Source of the DNA: Fontibacterium meridianamericanum
GTDB lineage: Bacteria > Pseudomonadota > Alphaproteobacteria > Pelagibacterales > Pelagibacteraceae
Direction: 5' to 3'
Length of the DNA stretch: 64,000 nucleotides
Assembly: GCA_965235635.1 (NCBI GenBank)
Contig: CBDDYR010000001.1
Location: forward strand, 1-64,000
Part shown: piece by piece, positions 44,001 through 53,993 of the stretch
Numbering within the stretch: position 1 is the first letter of the stretch
Layout: every line of letters begins with the position of its first letter
Made by a program: the position numbers and the translations under genes
The notes under the pieces: model-generated
Told to the model about the DNA's origin: nothing
Seen by the model: only the letters and a program-made list of their open reading frames with translations
Database searches by the model: none

Positions 44001-44496
44001 AAAGATTGTCTTTAAATACGGACTTTAATTTATTCACGTTATTTAAAAATATTTTATCTTGATTATTAAGAATAAGTTTTGAAGTTAAGGTGTGATTTCC
44101 ACCCAACAAAACAAAGAGTCCATTACTGTAATCAAGTAAATCTTTAATAGAACAATGAGGCTCTTCAGTTGCGTTAATATCAAGATAGGACTTAGAGGAA
44201 AGTTTTAATAAATTCTTATATCCAACTTCATTTTTTGCAATCAGTGAGACTTTGCCAATAATATTGTCAGTCTTTATATTAAGTTGAGTGCCAATAATTG
44301 GATGAACTCCAACTTTTGATAATTCTTCTGAAAATTCTAAAGCACCACTTAAATTATAAGAGTCAGATATTCCAAGGGATAAAAATTTTGAAAGTTTTGC
44401 ATACTTCGCTAACTCCTCAATTTTAACTGCCCCTTCGCAGATTGAGTACTGAGTATGAATTTTAAAGTGGTTAAAAGTAATATCTTTGAGACTCAT
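41071..44496 (-). CDS. dnaE: DNA polymerase III alpha subunit
   Basis: This is the replicative polymerase of the chromosome. The N-terminal PHP domain (FKIHTQYSICEGAVKIEEL), the catalytic Asp residues in IPDFDIDFCQED and the later GVFQLESAGMREVL, FRPGPMQNI and YNNCKHG segments identify a DnaE1-type enzyme; the C-terminal OB domain ends near residue 1050. 1141 residues, one intact frame. It lies four bases downstream of lolD. Confidence 0.96.
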   Translation of the reverse strand: MSLKDITFNHFKIHTQYSICEGAVKIEELAKYAKLSKFLSLGISDSYNLSGALEFSEELSKVGVHPIIGTQLNIKTDNIIGKVSLIAKNEVGYKNLLKLSSKSYLDINATEEPHCSIKDLLDYSNGLFVLLGGNHTLTSKLILNNQDKIFLNNVNKLKSVFKDNLFFEIQRHNEVNEDRIENFLISNSKSLKVPIIASQEVFYIHQDMHEAHDAYICIGQKAYVEDKNRISYSDQHYLKSNEEMLKLFADLPDALENNHNLKYQCIYRPLPSKPLLPNFSSASSTEKNVEIVLQELAQKGLEKRLNEVILKNLTDPKQIEETKKIYLDRLNYEVKMINQMKFSGYFLIVSDYILWAKNNNIPVGPGRGSGAGSLVAWALSITELDPIKFGLIFERFLNPDRISIPDFDIDFCQEDRDKVINYVKNKYKGGVAQIITFGKLQARMAIRDIGRVIGLPYSVVDSLSKMIPFDPSRPLSLQESVALEPRIQEAQKNDVKIDKLIKLAIKLEGLYRNIATHAAGIVIADRKIEEIVPLYKDFDSENDIPVTQFDMKWSENAGLVKFDFLGLKTLTVIKKTVNSLKENNISVNLKDLPLDDPKTFELLCSGETMGVFQLESAGMREVLKQMKPNKFEDIIALVALFRPGPMQNISKYNNCKHGIEKPDYLHPKIEHILKETYGVIIYQEQVMQIAQSLSGFSAGKADILRKAMGKKKSAEMERQKKDFIEGAVKNGITKDQAVYIFQLVEKFAQYGFNKSHAAAYALIAYQTAYLKTHYPFYFIAASMNLDLANTDKLNEYYEELKRLKIDVVLPSINESFADFVVKENKVYYALAAIKAVGYESINQIITERKKNGPFKSLEDFILRIDSKLINKLQMEGLIKSGTFDCLESNRKFLFDAVPEIIKISKNYKEANLLQDSLFGNDKNSKLPSLENFVNKKELWNQNEKMKNEFESIGFFISEHPLLNYEKVLKTYNVKKFSDISDNDLNKEFVLSGTLMAVQEKKTAKGQPFAIIKLSDLSRMYELFIFSEILLANRDKMLPGNSFLINIVKEKMTNGTTRLTVRKLTEINSIKEAKINNAEIIIKNLESINELKKILKDGGETKVLIRMNSKDKNYVFNLKTNKLIDASIVSVLNSSGFECKIH

Positions 44497-44500
44497 TTTT

Positions 44501-45181
44501 CTATTTCAAAATTCTAACATTAGAATCTTGAATAGCTAACTGAATATCTGCTTTGTCTGATAATTCTCTATTGTGAGTTGCAAAAACAATTAATCTTTCT
44601 TTTGATTTTAAACTTAAAAGTATTTCAAAGACTTCATTTGCAGTTTTATTATCTAAATTACCTGTGGGTTCATCTGCTAAAATAAGCTCTGGCTCATTTA
44701 TTAAAGCTCGTGCAATTGCAACACGTTGTTGCTCTCCACCTGATAATTCGTGAGGGTAATGATTTAATCTTTCTTTTAACCCAAGTTTTGAAAGTAAGTT
44801 TTCAGCTTTTTTAAAAGATTCATTCTTATCCAAATTATTAATTAACAAAGGAAGAATAACGTTATCAATCGCTTTAAGATCAGAAATTAAATTATTAAAT
44901 TGATAAACTATTGAAATATTTTTTCTTCTATAAATTGTTTTTTGGTCATCTTTTAAATCAATTAAATTAATATCATTAAAAAAGTATTCGCCTTGATCAA
45001 CCGTCTCTAATAATCCTAAAATATGTAAGAGCGTAGATTTTCCAGATCCAGAAGGTCCTATTAAAGAGACAATATTGTTTTTACTTAAAGATAAATTAAC
45101 ACCATTTAAAACTTGAATATTTTTACTAGCATCAATGTATTTCTTTTGAATATTTTTTAACTGTAAAAAATTATCAGTCAT
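44501..45181 (-). CDS. lolD: Lipoprotein-releasing ABC ATPase LolD
   Basis: LolD powers release of outer-membrane lipoproteins from the inner membrane. Walker A (GPSGSGKSTLLH), the Q-loop, the ABC signature (LSGGEQQRVAIARAL), Walker B (LILADEPTGNLD) and the H-loop (FATHNREL) are present in 226 residues. It overlaps the permease gene by eight bases. Confidence 0.93.
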   Translation of the reverse strand: MTDNFLQLKNIQKKYIDASKNIQVLNGVNLSLSKNNIVSLIGPSGSGKSTLLHILGLLETVDQGEYFFNDINLIDLKDDQKTIYRRKNISIVYQFNNLISDLKAIDNVILPLLINNLDKNESFKKAENLLSKLGLKERLNHYPHELSGGEQQRVAIARALINEPELILADEPTGNLDNKTANEVFEILLSLKSKERLIVFATHNRELSDKADIQLAIQDSNVRILK

Positions 45182-46399
45182 ATTTTAATCCTTTGATTGG
45201 ATTAAGTTTAGATGCTGAAATTGCAGGATATAAACTTGCAAGGAATGTAATTAACACTGAAAAGAAGCAAATAATAAGAACTGACTTATAATCAATTAAT
45301 GATGGCATCTTACTTAAAAAATATATTTCGGGAGGAAAAACTCTTACTTGAAAAACAAAACTTACAAATTGTCGAATAGCTTCAATATTATGAGCAAAAA
45401 CAATTCCTAGAACTGACTCCAAATATAGTTCCGGTAATTCCAATGAAAGAGCCCATAATAAAAAAGATTTTTGAAATTGAAAATTTTGACATGCCAAGGG
45501 TATTAAAAATTGCAATTTCTTTAGTTTTATTTTTAACCAAGATCGTCATGCCTGTTACAATGTTAAAGGCGGCAACAATGATAATAAGTGTTAAAATAAT
45601 AAACATCACGTTACGCTCAACTAAAAGTGCATCAAAAAATGTTTGATTATTATCTATCCAAGTTGTGAAATAATAATTTTGAAAATTTTTCTGTAGTTCT
45701 TTTTTATAAAGATCAACGTTGTTAACGTCCTTAATTTTAATATCTACTGAGATAAGATTTTTATTATTCTTAATAAATTCTAAAGCATCATTATAAGGAA
45801 TAAAGACATAGTTATAATCTAACTCTGATACTCCACTTGAGAATGTAGAGGCTACTTTATAAGAAAATTGTTGAGGGACTTTTCCAAAAGGCGTTGAAAC
45901 ATTATTTGCTGAAAGGACATTAATCTTATTGTTTTTAGCAATTCCAAGTTTATCGGCTAATGCTGTGCCAATAATAACTGAGCCTTTCTCGTAGCCTGAT
46001 AGTTCTTTGATAAACTCATCTTTAAGTAAATCCTCTTTATTAATTCCAATAATTCCAATTCCAGAATTGCTTCTTTCTGAAACTAATAGATCCTTGCGCT
46101 TTAACAACTTTTCTTATGCTTTTAACCTCAATTTTTCGTTCATTAAAAAACTGAGTTAATTTAGGAATATTTAATTCTTCATTACCAACGGATTGAACAA
46201 TAATATGAGGGTTAAATTTTAAAAGTTTATCAAATAATTCAGCCCGAAATCCATTCATCACGGACATAACAATAATCAAAGTTGCAACACCAATAGATAT
46301 TCCAAGAAAAGAAAAGATTGAGATAATTTTTAAAAAACTATCTTTTTTTTTAGATCGAATATAATTTTTAATTATTAAAAACTCAGCAGAAGAAATCAA
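45174..46399 (-). CDS. Lipoprotein-releasing permease LolC/E, split by two frameshifts
   Basis: This is the membrane partner of LolD. The N-terminal frame has the family start (FLIIKNYIRSKKKDSFLKI) and the first membrane helix with VMSVMNGFRAELFDKLL; the middle frame carries the periplasmic part and AIFNTLGMSKFSI; the last frame carries the final helices and ASLYPAISASKLNPIKGLKYD. Frames meet near 46080-46107 and 45405-45425; the rejoined protein has about 408 residues, the family length. Because it is the only such permease here, it probably serves as a LolF-type homodimer. Confidence 0.88.
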
Positions 46400-46400
46400 T

Positions 46401-47724
46401 TTAACCTTTTAATTTTTTAATTTTTTTAATTATTTCATCAATTGTTAACATTTCTGTTTTTGCATTTAACTCTTTAAACTCTAACTTATCATCACTGCTT
46501 TTTGAGCCGATAATAATTTGATAAGGAACTCCGATTAAATCAAAGTTTTTAAATTTACTAGATGGACTTTCTAAAGTGTCATCTAGAATAGCATCAATGG
46601 AATTACTTTTTAAGGTTTCATAAATTTTACGTGCCTTATCTAAAGGAGCGCTATCTGATTTATTATTGAGTGGAATAACAGCAATATCGAAGGGAGATAT
46701 AACAAATGGCCACTTCATGACTCCATCGATACATTTAGCTTCAATTACTGCTGCAACTAATCTTGAAACTCCAATTCCGTAAGACCCCATCTCAACATTT
46801 ATATTTTTACCTTCTTTATTAAGAACATTTGCTTTCATGGGTTTTGAATATTTATTTCCAAAATAAAAAATATGACCAACTTCAATTCCTTTAGTAACTA
46901 ATTGATTAGCTTTTGAAACTTTCTCATTAAATTCTTTTTCCGAATATTTTTCATCAGTTGCACTATATGGAGTTGAAAATTCTGAAATCATTTTATTAAT
47001 TGAAGCTTCAGAATTATCAAATTTATTTACATCAATATTTAATAAAGATTTATCTAAATAAACTTGGCTTTCGCCTGTATCTGCTAAAATAATAAATTCA
47101 TGAGAGGCATCTCCGCCAATTGGACCTGAACTTGCGCGTAGGGGTAATGCTTTTAATTCTAATCTAGTAAATGTTCTAAGGTATGCATAAAACATTTTAT
47201 TATAAGATTTAATTGCATCTTCTTTAGTAAGATCGAAGGAATAAGAATCTTTCATTAAAAATTCTCTACAACGCATCACACCAAATCTTGGTCTAATCTC
47301 GTCTCTAAACTTCCACTGAATATGATAAAGAATTAATGGTAATGCTTTATAAGATTTAACATTGTCCCTAAAAATTTCAGTAATGAGCTCTTCATTCGTT
47401 GGTCCATATAATAGCTCACGGTCGCTCCGGTCCTTAATTCTAAGCATTTCTTCGCCATAATCATTATATCTTCCACTTTCTTTCCAAATATCTGCTGATT
47501 GGATCGTTGGCATTAACATTTCTTGAGCGCCTACATTGTCCTGCTCTTCTCGAACTACTTGTTCAATTTTTTTTAAAACTTTATGACCCAATGGCAGCCA
47601 TGAATAAATACCAGCAGCGCTTTGTCTTATCATTCCAGCTTTGAGCATTAATTGATGGGATTTTAATTTAGCATCAGCTGAAACTTCTCTTAAGAACTGG
47701 AAAAAATAACTTTGAAATCAACAT
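46401..47724 (-). CDS. proS: Prolyl-tRNA synthetase, frameshifted near the start
   Basis: This class II synthetase charges tRNA-Pro. Motifs LMLKAGMIRQSAAGIYSWLPLG, GPTNEELITEIFR, RFGVMRCREFLMKDSYSF and SYGIGVSRL are present. The long frame opens at 47648, but the family N terminus lies upstream: ATG at 47724 gives MLISKLFFPVLK, and a one-base shift near 47686-47695 joins it to REVSADAKLKSHQ. The rejoined protein has about 440 residues, the short alphaproteobacterial type. Its start overlaps the DUF1467 stop. Confidence 0.93.
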
Positions 47725-47975
47725 TAAAATAATAATTTTCTAATATAAAATAAATCTAATTTGTCTAAGGCAAAGATTAAAGAAAAAATAATTGTTGTTA
47801 TAAGCGTGGTTATTAAAATCTTTTTTTTCATTTTAGATTCAACAGGAGCTCCGGGATCTGTACCCTTTTGAAAATTTGGAGAATCAATTTGATTAGTAAC
47901 TCCAAATGGCAGTACCATGAATAGAATAATCATCCATAAATTTACGTAAATAATAATACCGCCTGTAATCGACAT
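47724..47975 (-). CDS. DUF1467 family membrane protein
   Basis: This 83-residue protein has two hydrophobic helices (about residues 8-25 and 52-70) around the conserved LPFGV...DPGAPVESKMKKKI loop, which identifies the DUF1467 family of unknown function. It lies between rnj and proS in many Alphaproteobacteria. Its position and conservation suggest an envelope role, but nothing specific is known. Confidence 0.8.
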   Translation of the reverse strand: MSITGGIIIYVNLWMIILFMVLPFGVTNQIDSPNFQKGTDPGAPVESKMKKKILITTLITTIIFSLIFALDKLDLFYIRKLLF

Positions 47976-47978
47976 AAA

Positions 47979-49650
47979 TTAAAGTCTTACTAAATTAATA
48001 TTAACTAACGGTTTTTTTCCAGATTTTTCATTAATTAATTTTCGACAATTCCCTTTTAAAGTATCAATTAAGTTCTTTTCTTGTTTTGAATTATTTAAAT
48101 TAAAAGTTTTGCAGGTATCCATTACGACATCCTCTAAATCATATTCAATCTCACTTGCATCTTCTTCAATCAAAGGAATTCCTTTTAAAGTAACAATTGG
48201 ATTATTTTTTATCTGACCATTTTTAGAAATTAAAACAGTAATCTCCATATAGCCATTCGCTGCCATATTTCGTCTTTCTTTTAAGACAGGAGAGTCATTA
48301 TCAATTAAAACTTTACCATCTAAATAAACTCTGCCCCAAGTTACTTTATCAACGACCTCAGGCTCACCTGGTGCAAGTCTTAAAATTTCCCCATTACTTA
48401 CTTTCACTGGAAACTTTACACCCATTTCTTTAGCAAAACTAATATGTTCAGCCATATGTCTTTGCTCCCCATGAACAGGAATTAATATTTTAGGCTTAAC
48501 CCATGAATACATTTTTTTTAGATCTTCACGAGCTGGATGACCTGAGACATGGATCATAGAGTTTTCTTCCGATAAAACATTGATATCATTTTTAGAAAAA
48601 TCATTAAAAATTTTAAATAATCTTTTTTCATTACCTGGAATAATTCGAGATGAGAAAATAACATTGTCATCTTTTTCAAGATGAAGATCTGGGTGAGTTC
48701 CATTTGCAATTCTTGCTAAAGCTGCTCTTTGCTCACCTTGCGAACCTGTGCAAAGAAAAACGATTTTATTCTTTGGTATTTTTTTTGCATCTCGAACATC
48801 AACGGGAACTTTAATATCTTGTAAATAATTACACTGTCTTGCCAGTTGATAAATTCTGTTCATCGATCTTCCAACTAAACAAACTTGTCTGCCTATTTTT
48901 TCAGCCACTTTAAAAACTGTTTCCATTCTTGCAACATTGGATGCAAAGGAAGTAATAACGATCCTATTTTTCATCTTCTCCAAAACAGTTAAAAGACCGG
49001 TTCTTACTAAGCTTTCTGAACCTGAGGATCCTAAATTGAAATATGTTTGTGGAGTCACAAACCATGGCTAGAACTCCTTTTTTTCCAATCTCTGTTAATT
49101 TTTTAACATCAGTTTTTTCACCAATTAATGGGTTCTCATCAATCTTCCAGTCAGCTGTATGCAAAACAACTCCTTCAGGCGTTGTAATTGCAAGTCCGTT
49201 TGGTTCTAAAATTGAATGAGTAAGCGTAACGTAATCAATATCAAAGGCTCCAAGTTTTACGTTTCCTCCTAATTTGACAATTTTTAAATGACTGCCGATA
49301 TTAATTTTTAATTCTTTAAATTTTTCTTTAACAATCGCTGCTGTAAATGGAGTTGCATAAATTGGGCACTCTAATAAAGGCCATAAATGCGCAATAGCTC
49401 CCACATGATCTTCATGGGCATGGGTTAAAACAATACCTAGTAAATTTTCTTTCTGGTTCGCTATAAATTCTGGATTTGGGAGGATGACTTCGATTCCTGG
49501 AATATTATCATCTGAAAAAGTAACACCAATATCAACAATGATCCATTTATATTCACCTGGCTTACCGTAGCCAAATAAATTCAAATTCATTCCAATCTCG
49601 CCTGCTCCACCTAGGGAGCAAAATACTAACTCTTGTCCACCCTTAGCCAT
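47979..49650 (-). CDS. rnj: Ribonuclease J, frameshifted
   Basis: RNase J is a metallo-beta-lactamase/beta-CASP exo- and endoribonuclease. The metal-binding motif lies in VLTHAHEDHVGAIAHLW, with LHTADWKID and VCDSTN downstream; the second frame carries the beta-CASP part (ITSFASNVARM, CTGSQGEQRAALARI) and IHVSGHPAREDL, LIPVHGEQRHM. The frames meet near 49031-49046, where removing one T gives STNIFNLGSSGSE; the full protein is about 557 residues. It is followed by the DUF1467 gene. Confidence 0.93.
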
Positions 49651-50411
49651 TAAATATTTTTTAAATTAAATTTTAAAGTTTCAGCTACTCCTTTTAAAGT
49701 TATCTGCTGATCGATAACTTTGTCTTTGAATGGAAATGAAGAAAAGAAAATATTAGCAAGTCCACCCGTAAAAATAACTAGATACTTCTTTTTCGTTTCT
49801 TTTATAATTTTTTGTACCAGTTCCTTAATTAAACCAATATAGCCCCAATACATACCGTTATTCATTGCACTTACAGTATCTTTTCCTATGTATTTATTAG
49901 TTTTCTTTAATTTAATTAATGGAAGTTTGGCTGTTGCTTCTTTTAACACTTTTAATGACAGATTAATTCCAGGGGTAATCATTCCACCAACATAAATATT
50001 TTTAATAATCACATCAAAAGTTGTTGCTGTTCCAAAATCAATAATGATTGAATTTTTTTTGTAAATTCTAAATGCGGCAATGGAATTTACAACTCTGTCG
50101 GAGCCCACTTGTTTTGGTTTATCGATTTTAATTTTAATTGGAAGATTAATATTTTTATCTTTAATTTCATTTAAACGAATATTTTTTTTACTTAGTAAAT
50201 TCTTTAATTTATTAAATGCTTTTGGCACAACACTTGAACAAAGTGCACCGTTATAAAAATTTCTTTTAATTTTTTTATTCACCACACCTAAGCGACTTTC
50301 TAAGACATCGGCGGTATCCACTGTAAATAGATTAGAAAATTTATTTGTTAATTTATTGAAATTAACAAAATCAATATTGGTATTACCGATGTCGATGATT
50401 AAATAATTCAA
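49650..50411 (-). CDS. coaX: Type III pantothenate kinase
   Basis: This enzyme phosphorylates pantothenate in coenzyme A synthesis. The ASKHA-type phosphate-binding start (YLIIDIGNTNIDFV), a PxxVGSDRxVN segment (KQVGSDRVVNSIAAF), IIDFGTATTFDV and VGGMITPGINLS are typical of CoaX. 253 residues. It overlaps birA upstream and touches rnj downstream. Confidence 0.93.
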   Translation of the reverse strand: MNYLIIDIGNTNIDFVNFNKLTNKFSNLFTVDTADVLESRLGVVNKKIKRNFYNGALCSSVVPKAFNKLKNLLSKKNIRLNEIKDKNINLPIKIKIDKPKQVGSDRVVNSIAAFRIYKKNSIIIDFGTATTFDVIIKNIYVGGMITPGINLSLKVLKEATAKLPLIKLKKTNKYIGKDTVSAMNNGMYWGYIGLIKELVQKIIKETKKKYLVIFTGGLANIFFSSFPFKDKVIDQQITLKGVAETLKFNLKNI

Positions 50412-51106
50412 ACTAAACTACCATGCGTAAAATAATCTTTGTGATTATTGTGCTCTAAAATCAAAGCACCGTTGTTATTAATACCTCTAAAAATACCCTT
50501 ATAAATCTTATTGTTTAATTTGAAATTTATAAACTTATTTCTATTAAAAGCATATTTATTCCAATCTTTAACAATCTTTTTAAATGAATACTTTTTACCA
50601 ATAATATTGCTGACAAAAGCCTTTTTAAGTTTGTCCACTAATTCAGTAAGGATAATTTTTTTCTTTGTTTCTTTGTTTAAGTAAGTAGTTGGATATTTTT
50701 TAATCTTTGGAGAAGATTTAACATTAATACCAATGCCAATAATTAGGAATAACTTACCTAAAACAATACTTTCCTGCAAAATTCCACACACTTTTTTATT
50801 ATTAATATAAAGATCGTTAGGCCACTTTAAAGAAACATTTTTAATATTATAATTATTAAGAATATTTCTAATTTGTAATTGAACAAGAAATTGAATTTTT
50901 TTTAAATTAGATCTTAAAATAGGAAAGAAGACGGTAAAGTACAAATTTCCCTTAGGAGAATTCCATTTATTTCCATAACGACCACGTCCTTTAGTTTGTT
51001 CATCAGCAATGACAATTCCTTTAAAGATTTTATGTTCGGTAATTAATGATCTAGCAAAATCATTCGTGCTCTCTATTTTTGTAAAATTAAAAATAGGCAA
51101 ACTCAT
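50408..51106 (-). CDS. birA: Biotin-protein ligase
   Basis: This enzyme attaches biotin to acetyl-CoA carboxylase carrier protein. The catalytic core has ESTNDFARS, DEQTKGRGRYGNKWNSPKGN and WPNDLYINNKKVCGIL, followed by a small C-terminal SH3-like domain. There is no N-terminal helix-turn-helix, so it is the group I, non-regulatory type. 232 residues. It lies directly after nuoN. Confidence 0.92.
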   Translation of the reverse strand: MSLPIFNFTKIESTNDFARSLITEHKIFKGIVIADEQTKGRGRYGNKWNSPKGNLYFTVFFPILRSNLKKIQFLVQLQIRNILNNYNIKNVSLKWPNDLYINNKKVCGILQESIVLGKLFLIIGIGINVKSSPKIKKYPTTYLNKETKKKIILTELVDKLKKAFVSNIIGKKYSFKKIVKDWNKYAFNRNKFINFKLNNKIYKGIFRGINNNGALILEHNNHKDYFTHGSLV

Positions 51107-52516
51107 TTATTTTATATTTTTCGTAATACTTTCTACAATTGTATTAAGTGAGGATGGATCAATGAAATAAAATAATATTACAACTGTTGAAACAATGAGC
51201 GAAAATTTCAGACCATAACTAGAATTTTTATCGTAACTTTCTTTAGCAGCATCAAAATAAATCACTTTTATAATTCGAAGATAATAGAATGCTGCAATCA
51301 CAGCAGATAATAATCCAACAACAGCTAGATAATAAATTTTCTGCTGAATGATAGCTAAGAAAATATAAAATTTTGCAAAAAATCCAGCAAGGGGAGGAAT
51401 TCCTGCTAATGAAAAAGTTAATATTGTTAAACAAACTGCAATAAGTGGGTGATGTTTAGAAAGTCCTGATAGATCAGAAATATTTTCAAAATAAACTCCA
51501 TTTCTGTTTAGTGACATGATGCATGCGAATACACCAATATTCATAAACACATATATGACGATATAAACTAGAACTGCACTTAATGACTGAGGAGTTGCGA
51601 TCGCAAGACCTGCAAGAATAAAGCCCACATGACCAATGGAGCTATAAGCCATTAGTCGTTTTAAATTATTTTGTCCAATTGCAGCAACAGCACCTAAGAA
51701 CATCGATGCAATAGATAAAACTATAATAATTGTTCTCCACTCGTTAATGAAGTTTGCATATGGAACATTTAAGAATTTTATTAAAGCCGCAATAGCTGCA
51801 ACTTTAGGAGCCATTGCAAAGAATGTTGTAACCGATGTTGGTGATCCTTCATAAACATCTGGAGCCCACATATGGAACGGTACGGCTGAAATTTTAAATG
51901 CAATTCCACAAAGAATAAAAACTAATCCAAATTTCAAAGCTCCACTCTGTTCCGTTGCAACTTTTGCAATTGCAGAATAATCAACAGAACCTGTAAATCC
52001 ATAAACTAAAGAACAGCCATATAATAAGAGACCTGAAGATAAAGAGCCTAAAACAAAGTATTTTAAACCTGCTTCTGACGATTTAAGTGACTTTGTGTTA
52101 ATTGCTGCGAGCACGTAAAGACATAATGATTGAAGCTCTAATCCTAAATAAAAAACAATTAAATTATTAGCACTAATCATCACAAACATGCCAAGGGTCG
52201 ATAATAATAGAATGATTGGGTACTCAAATTTCGAGAGATTTAATTTTTCAAGATAAGAATTTGAAATTAACATCGTAAATAAAACTGAAATCAAAACTAG
52301 TATTTTCATAAAGTTTGATAACGGATCAATCGTATAGCTGTTACCAAATAAATTCGAAGATCCTGCAAAATTAGAATAAACAACGAAAATTAAAGCCGCT
52401 AACAATAAAACAATAATATAATTTATAATTTTATTAAAAGTTTTTGAAAAAACTCCAACGATTAATAATGAGAAAGAGCTTAATAATATTGATAATTCTG
52501 GAATAATACTTTTCAT
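51107..52516 (-). CDS. nuoN: NADH-quinone oxidoreductase subunit N
   Basis: NuoN is one of the three antiporter-like membrane subunits of complex I that pump protons. Its 469 residues form about 14 membrane helices; family motifs include LGLELQSLCLYVL, KYFVLGSLSSGLLLYG, FHMWAPDVYEGSPT and MAYSSIGHVGF. It is the last nuo gene; birA follows. Confidence 0.95.
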   Translation of the reverse strand: MKSIIPELSILLSSFSLLIVGVFSKTFNKIINYIIVLLLAALIFVVYSNFAGSSNLFGNSYTIDPLSNFMKILVLISVLFTMLISNSYLEKLNLSKFEYPIILLLSTLGMFVMISANNLIVFYLGLELQSLCLYVLAAINTKSLKSSEAGLKYFVLGSLSSGLLLYGCSLVYGFTGSVDYSAIAKVATEQSGALKFGLVFILCGIAFKISAVPFHMWAPDVYEGSPTSVTTFFAMAPKVAAIAALIKFLNVPYANFINEWRTIIIVLSIASMFLGAVAAIGQNNLKRLMAYSSIGHVGFILAGLAIATPQSLSAVLVYIVIYVFMNIGVFACIMSLNRNGVYFENISDLSGLSKHHPLIAVCLTILTFSLAGIPPLAGFFAKFYIFLAIIQQKIYYLAVVGLLSAVIAAFYYLRIIKVIYFDAAKESYDKNSSYGLKFSLIVSTVVILFYFIDPSSLNTIVESITKNIK

Positions 52517-53992
52517 TTAATAGCTCCCATATTTTTAACAACTAAATCTACTGAAGATGAAATAGGTTCTAAAATTAAATTTGGATAAACACCAAATACA
52601 ATTGTTAAAATCATTAGTAAAAATAAAATAAATATTTCAGTTGCATCTAGGTCTAGTAACTTTTCACCATGGTTGTTAACTTTAAACTCACCAAACACAA
52701 CTCGTTTACATAACCATAGTGAGTAAGCTGCGGATAAAATAACTCCCGTTGCTGCAAGGATAGATACAATATAATTTACTTTAAAAGTTCCAATCAAAGT
52801 TAAAAACTCTCCTACAAACCCGCTTGTGCCTGGTAAACCCACATTTGCAAGAGATGAAAATATAAATACTAAAGCAAATTTTGGCATAATATTTACAACC
52901 CCAGAATAATCTTGAATTAATCTACTGTGAACTCGATCGTACAAAACTCCAACACATAAGAACAATGATGAGGATATTAATCCATGACTTATCATTTGAA
53001 AAATTGCTCCATCTATTCCTTGTTTAGTAAAAGAAAAAATTCCAATGGTAACGTAGCCCATATGCGCAACCGATGAATAGGCAATTAACTTCTTCATATC
53101 TTTTTGCATCAAAGCAACTAAGGATGCATAAATAATTGCAATAACACTCAAGTACAAATACAAAGGTTGCAAAATAATGAGAGGCAATTGGAAATAATCC
53201 AAGTGAAAATCTAATAAATCCATAGCCTGAAATTTTAAGTAAGATTGCAGCAAGTATTACCGATCCTGGTGTTGGAGCTTCAACGTGTGCATCTGGCAAC
53301 CAAGTATGTACGGGCCACATGGGTAGTTTTACTGCTAGAGATATAAAGAAACCAAACCACATCCAGTATTGTAAATTTTCAGGAATTTTTGTTCCCATTA
53401 ATTTAACAAGATCTAAAGTATTCATGTTCCAGTAGATGGCGATGATTGCAATCAGCATGAAAATTGAGCCTAAAAACGTATATAAAAAGAACTTTAAAGC
53501 AGAATAAACACGTCTTTCACCACCCCAAATCCCAATAATTAAAAACATAGGAATTAGTCCGCCTTCAAAGAATAAGAAGAATAAGAATAAATCTAAAGCA
53601 CAGAATACTCCGATCATAAAAGTCTGCATGATCAAAATTGCAATTAAAAATTCCTTAATTCTTTTCTTTAAACTGTTAATGGCAGCAAAAATACAAAGGG
53701 GAGAAATAAAAGTTGTAAGCAAAACTAGAAATATTGAAATTCCATCAATTCCCATCTTGTATGAGACAAAATTCTTAATCCATTGAGTTTCCTCAACAAA
53801 TTGAAAACCAGGATTAGCTGGATCAAATTTACTCCATAAAAATACTGAAACGACAAAATTAATGAGTGATACTAAAATTGAAATAGTTTTTGAAGAACGT
53901 TCAACGACTTCATCGCTTCCACGTCTTAATAGAATAAAAATAACTCCAACTAATGGAAAAAAAGTTAAGAAAGATAAAATTGGAAAGTTCAT
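52513..53992 (-). CDS. nuoM: NADH-quinone oxidoreductase subunit M, frameshifted
   Basis: NuoM is an antiporter-like proton-pumping membrane subunit. The first frame has the family segments FEGGLIPMFLIIGIWGG, FFLYTFLGSIFML and WLPDAHVEAPTPGSVILA; it stops at 53024. The second, entered near 53145-53160, continues SVIAIIYASLVALMQKDMKK, IAYSSVAHMGYV and LPGTSGFVGEF. One-base correction gives about 490 residues. It overlaps nuoN by four bases. Confidence 0.93.
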
Positions 53993-53993
53993 A